A stretch of 7,083 nt of DNA, from contig JAGAEK010000112.1 of assembly GCA_017828835.1 (NCBI GenBank), forward strand, positions 1-7,083, in the 5' to 3' direction. How positions within the stretch are numbered: position 1 is the first letter of the stretch; every line of letters begins with the position of its first letter. Position numbers and translations under genes: made by a program. This DNA is from Oscillospiraceae bacterium. Its GTDB lineage: Bacteria > Bacillota > Clostridia > Oscillospirales > Ruminococcaceae. Below the pieces are notes generated by a model. That model ran no database searches and had not been told where the DNA came from. It was given only the letters and a program-made list of their open reading frames with translations. Positions 4,335 to 7,083 of this stretch are shown piece after piece.

Positions 4335-6956
4335 ATGAAAAGAGTGAAGAGATTTGTTGTATTTTTGGCCGCGGTCGCGATGATGATATCCGTTATTGCG
4401 CCCGCTGCTTACGCCGCATTTCCTGACGGCTGGGTCGAATATAAATACGTTCCGGGTACTCCCGACACCGGGATAATGGATTTTTCCTGGCTCAACGAAA
4501 TGCCCGCCGGACAGCACGGCTTCGTGCAGGTGGTCGACGGCAACTTTCAGTTCGAGGACGGCACACCGGTGAGGTTTTGGGGTACTGTTTGCGGATTTAA
4601 CAATGCGTTTCCTTACAAAAGCGACGCTGAAAAAATCGCCGCGGACCTTGCGAGTATGGGGGTCAATTTTGTCAGGATACACGCCATCGACTGTATTTTT
4701 GCGGGAGGATCCTGCGGTATCGTCGATTTTTCGGACTATGGACAAGGTCTCGGACCTAAGGGTTTTATCGAAGCAAACCTCGACAGAATGGATTACTTTA
4801 TATACTGCTTAAAAGAAAAGGGCATATATATACATCTCGACACGAGCGCCGGCAGACGTATAACGCTCGGAGAAGGGTTTGACAAAACCGAAGTCGCGGC
4901 GTCGTCTGAATGCAACCTTCGCGGCGCGAGTTTCTTTGACGACAGAGTTTCGAAGATCGAATATGATTACGCCGAAGATTTTTTAGTAAAACACGTAAAC
5001 CCGTATACAAAGCTCAGTTATTGCAACGATCCGGCCATCGCCGTGATACAGCGCGTCAATGAAAGCTGCGTGTTTTGGGTGGATTGGCCGGGAAATCTCG
5101 ATCAAAACGGGTTCATAATCAAGCTCACCGCGAAATTCAACGCATGGCTGCTTGAAAAATACGGCACGAGAGAAGCGCTTGCGCAGGCGTGGACGAACGA
5201 CCGCGGAGAATGCGGACTCGGAGACGATGAGGATCCGACTCTCGGAACTGTTTTGAGAGGGCAACTCGGAAACTGGTCCGAACCCGCGGTTTCATGGGCG
5301 GCAAGCTATGACAGCGTCCAAAACCCCGCACGCCACGCCGATTGGTTTGCGTTTTTGATAGAATTACAGCTTAAAGATTTTTCGGCGTTCAGTGAAATGC
5401 TTCGGGCAAACGGGTATAAGGGTTCGATAAATTGTTCGAATTACCCTGTCGGACCTGCAGACCTTTATCTTGAATCTCAAGCGGACGTTACCGAATTGAA
5501 CCATTATTTCAACGGAACTTCCGATTCCTCCGTATCCTCGCTGTCAGAACACAATATTTTCTATCAAAATCATTTGATGCAGCGTTTTGTCTACGCGTCC
5601 TGCGCCGACAAAGCGTTCGTATCGACCGAATGGGAGGACGGAGCGGCTTCAGATTTCAGAGGCGACGCGTTCCTTCAGGTTTCAAGTTATGCCGCATTTC
5701 AGGATCTGGACGGATTTTGCGCGTGGATATACGGCTCGTCATATCAGATATGGGATGAATCGAGAGGTATACAAGATGCAAAAAACGACCCCGGATATTT
5801 CGGACAAATGGGTATTGCCGCGATGATCTTCCGGCTCGGATTGGTACAGACCGCAAAAACCGAAGTTGAATACGTCTATACCACAAGGGATATTCTCGCG
5901 ACCACTCCGTATCAGCAGCATTTAGCTCTTTCGACGGTTTTTGCGTTCACATCGAAGTTTGCGCTTAGATATATCGAAGACGAATATGACGGGGACGCGG
6001 ATCTTGTTATTGCTTCAAGCAACCTCTCTTACGGAGATTATTCCTCCGCGAAAAATCTTATAATACAATCGATCAGCCCCTACAGCGATCCGTTCCAAAA
6101 GCAATATGCAAGGGATGATTGGACGGCAAACTATATTTCCTCGGATGCACCCGAAGAAAAGTTCGGCTCGAAAAAATTCAAGGTCGGTCAGAACGTCCTT
6201 TCCTGTGAGGATACCGTTATATCCAAAGTCGATGCGGACATGGTCAACGGCTTTATGAGACATTTCGGACTTTGGGACGAACAAACCGGATACGTCGACG
6301 GAAAAGCGGTTTCCGATACGGGCGAGCTTGTTTATGACTATACGAACCACTACGTTTCCTGTGTAACGGATCAGGTCTGCTACGTGACAGGCGTTATTCC
6401 GGCGTCTGCAAAAGTTGGACAGATGTCTTATTCCGTTTCAAACGACAAGGCGTCTATCGTGCTACTTTCGACGGACGACAAAAAGATCAGCGAATCCGAA
6501 GCGCTTTTCTTCTATGCGATCGGACGTTCAAGAAGCAAGACCGCCATTGAAAATAATTACGGCTACAAATATATGGGCGGCGGAAAAGTATATTATCAGG
6601 ACGTAAAAGGCGTTTTCAGCTTTGATTCCGAAAAAGAAAGCTGCTGCGTCTGGGGACTTGACGCCGACGGAAACAGAGTTGAAAAAATCAAAACAGAAAA
6701 GACCGATACCGGATTTAAATTCAACGTCGTTAAATACTGCAACTACGAGATCCGATTGAATTACGACGATTCAAACGATCCTATCCTTGAACCGTCGCAG
6801 GAGTCTCAAAGTTCGCAGGAGCAACAAAATTCTCAGTCCTCACAGTCCGGACAGTCTGGGACGGATCAGACGGTTCCGATCATCGTCGTTGCAGCCGTTG
6901 TGGTGGCAGCCGCAGTAATTGCCGTGCTCGTTATAAGAGGCAACAAGAAAAAATAG
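4335..6956 (+). CDS. Secreted, membrane-anchored glycoside hydrolase (GH5-like, clan A)
   Basis: This 873-residue protein is exported and held at the cell surface. Residues 1-27 form a Sec signal peptide (MKRVKR, hydrophobic core, likely cut after AYA at 27). Residues 60-500 resemble the (beta/alpha)8 barrel of GH5-like clan-A enzymes: DGTPVRFWGTVCGFNNAFP (75-93), MGVNFVRIHAID (108-119), probable acid/base E243 in QRVNES, probable nucleophile E432 in FVSTEWEDG, then the barrel-end stretch YAAFQDLDGFCAWIYGS (452-468). Residues 510-815 look beta-rich and were not recognised. A Ser/Gln linker (821-842) leads to one membrane helix (847-867) and the basic tail RGNKKK; there is no LPXTG sortase signal. 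AGAGGG (4323-4328) lies six bases before the ATG, and the gap to the isomerase has no terminator, so the two are probably co-transcribed. The substrate is unknown. The 17 cysteines are many for a secreted Firmicute protein. An inactive binding protein is unlikely because both glutamates are present. Confidence 0.85.
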   Translation: MKRVKRFVVFLAAVAMMISVIAPAAYAAFPDGWVEYKYVPGTPDTGIMDFSWLNEMPAGQHGFVQVVDGNFQFEDGTPVRFWGTVCGFNNAFPYKSDAEKIAADLASMGVNFVRIHAIDCIFAGGSCGIVDFSDYGQGLGPKGFIEANLDRMDYFIYCLKEKGIYIHLDTSAGRRITLGEGFDKTEVAASSECNLRGASFFDDRVSKIEYDYAEDFLVKHVNPYTKLSYCNDPAIAVIQRVNESCVFWVDWPGNLDQNGFIIKLTAKFNAWLLEKYGTREALAQAWTNDRGECGLGDDEDPTLGTVLRGQLGNWSEPAVSWAASYDSVQNPARHADWFAFLIELQLKDFSAFSEMLRANGYKGSINCSNYPVGPADLYLESQADVTELNHYFNGTSDSSVSSLSEHNIFYQNHLMQRFVYASCADKAFVSTEWEDGAASDFRGDAFLQVSSYAAFQDLDGFCAWIYGSSYQIWDESRGIQDAKNDPGYFGQMGIAAMIFRLGLVQTAKTEVEYVYTTRDILATTPYQQHLALSTVFAFTSKFALRYIEDEYDGDADLVIASSNLSYGDYSSAKNLIIQSISPYSDPFQKQYARDDWTANYISSDAPEEKFGSKKFKVGQNVLSCEDTVISKVDADMVNGFMRHFGLWDEQTGYVDGKAVSDTGELVYDYTNHYVSCVTDQVCYVTGVIPASAKVGQMSYSVSNDKASIVLLSTDDKKISESEALFFYAIGRSRSKTAIENNYGYKYMGGGKVYYQDVKGVFSFDSEKESCCVWGLDADGNRVEKIKTEKTDTGFKFNVVKYCNYEIRLNYDDSNDPILEPSQESQSSQEQQNSQSSQSGQSGTDQTVPIIVVAAVVVAAAVIAVLVIRGNKKK
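6795..6860 (+). repeat. Period-three Ser/Gln linker repeat in the hydrolase gene
   Basis: Residues 821-842 have Gln at 822, 825, 828, 831, 834, 837 and 840, exactly every third position, with Ser, Gly or Glu between. In the DNA this is a degenerate 9-base repeat mixing CAG/CAA and TCG/TCT/TCC/TCA/AGT codons. It is probably a flexible spacer that lifts the catalytic part through the cell wall. Confidence 0.8.
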
Positions 6957-6975
6957 ACAAATTTAAATATTTTTT
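6948..6975 (+). terminator. Weak AT-only hairpin at the end of the hydrolase gene
   Basis: AAAAAATA (6948-6955) pairs perfectly with TATTTTTT (6968-6975) around a 12-base loop and overlaps the TAG stop. It contains only A-T pairs, so as RNA it would be unstable. This is the only terminator-like structure between the hydrolase and the next promoter, so read-through into the downstream gene is plausible. Confidence 0.2.
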
Positions 6976-6982
6976 AGACTAT

Positions 6983-7010
6983 TATCCATTGATTTGGATA
7001 TACGATCCAT
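6983..7010. promoter_or_regulatory. Three alternating ATCCA/TGGAT half-sites over a promoter (candidate operator)
   Basis: TATCCA (6983-6988) and TGGATA (6995-7000) form a perfect inverted repeat around TTGATT, which is itself the -35 box. A third half-site ATCCA (7005-7009) makes a second inverted repeat with the middle one, across five bases. The half-sites are about one helical turn apart and fill the -35 and spacer region, a typical place for a repressor. The motif differs from the repeats near the DeoR-type gene, so another regulator may act here. Confidence 0.4.
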
Positions 7011-7018
7011 ATTATAAT
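6989..7018 (+). promoter_or_regulatory. Promoter for a gene beyond the right edge
   Basis: TTGATT (6989-6994) and a perfect -10 box TATAAT (7013-7018) are 18 bases apart. Transcription would start near 7025 and enter a gene beginning just past the window, so that gene can be expressed separately from the isomerase-hydrolase operon. Confidence 0.55.
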
Positions 7019-7034
7019 TATTACTATGTTAGTT

Positions 7035-7050
7035 TCCGCGCTTTCGCGGA
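7035..7050 (+). other. Leader hairpin of the downstream gene
   Basis: TCCGCG (7035-7040) and CGCGGA (7045-7050) form a perfect 6-bp GC-rich stem with loop CTTT. No T-run follows, so it is not an intrinsic terminator. It lies about ten bases inside the predicted downstream transcript and might stabilise that mRNA's 5' end. Confidence 0.5.
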
Positions 7051-7068
7051 TAACAAATATATTAATCG

Positions 7069-7074
7069 AAAGGA
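7069..7074 (+). promoter_or_regulatory. Ribosome binding site of the gene starting beyond the window
   Basis: AAAGGA lies nine bases before the end of the window plus one, so a start codon at or just after position 7084 would be well placed. No coding sequence of this gene is visible, and its product is unknown. Confidence 0.5.
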
Positions 7075-7083
7075 AAAAACAGT

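Noticed and set aside
2874..4745. A 623-codon open frame on the minus strand, antisense to the isomerase and the start of the hydrolase
   Set aside because: It lies opposite a gene with conserved catalytic motifs, promoter and ribosome binding site. Its translation is rich in Arg, Phe and Ser with no recognisable domain, and it spans two sense genes. It is a by-product of codon bias on the other strand.
7035..7050. GC-rich hairpin as terminator of the hydrolase operon
   Set aside because: No T-run follows on the plus strand and it lies downstream of a good promoter, so it belongs to the next transcript's leader.

Overview
The window looks like chromosomal DNA from a Gram-positive anaerobe of the Firmicutes, most likely class Clostridia. 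This is an inference from several signs: AT-rich intergenic stretches around moderate-GC genes, AGGAGG-type ribosome binding sites, TTGACA/TATAAT promoters with 17-base spacers, a PbuG-like purine permease, and a secreted enzyme held by a C-terminal membrane segment with no outer-membrane features. No insertion sequence, phage gene, CRISPR array or integration site was seen.

Layout. (1) Bases 21-196, minus strand: a complete tRNA-Val(CAC) unit with promoter, tRNA and an intrinsic terminator. (2) Bases 270-1827, plus strand: a single-gene unit for a purine-base permease of the AzgA/PbuG type. It has its own promoter, an untranslated leader with two hairpins (the first followed by a U-run) and a very strong GC-rich terminator. 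(3) Bases 1831-2780, minus strand: a DeoR-family regulator, convergent with the permease, with its own terminator and a good promoter. Its leader carries a possible 20-codon ORF that overlaps the start codon. (4) Bases 2841-6956, plus strand: an apparent two-gene operon divergent from the regulator. It encodes an L-arabinose/L-fucose isomerase-like enzyme and then an exported, membrane-anchored clan-A-like glycoside hydrolase, 36 bases apart. (5) Bases 6957-7083: a new promoter with overlapping inverted repeats, a leader hairpin and a ribosome binding site for a gene that begins just beyond the window.

How the parts may work together (inference). The hydrolase would cut a glycan or glycoside at the cell surface. 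A sugar released from it would enter by a transporter not present here and be converted from aldose to ketose by the isomerase. The DeoR regulator, a family that usually senses phosphosugars, would control this divergent locus through repeats in the 2663-2909 intergenic region. The substrate cannot be read from the sequence. The permease and tRNA appear to be independent housekeeping neighbours. The most interesting parts are the uncharacterised DeoR/isomerase/anchored-hydrolase cassette and three regulatory regions: the permease leader, the deoR leader, and the promoter at the right edge.
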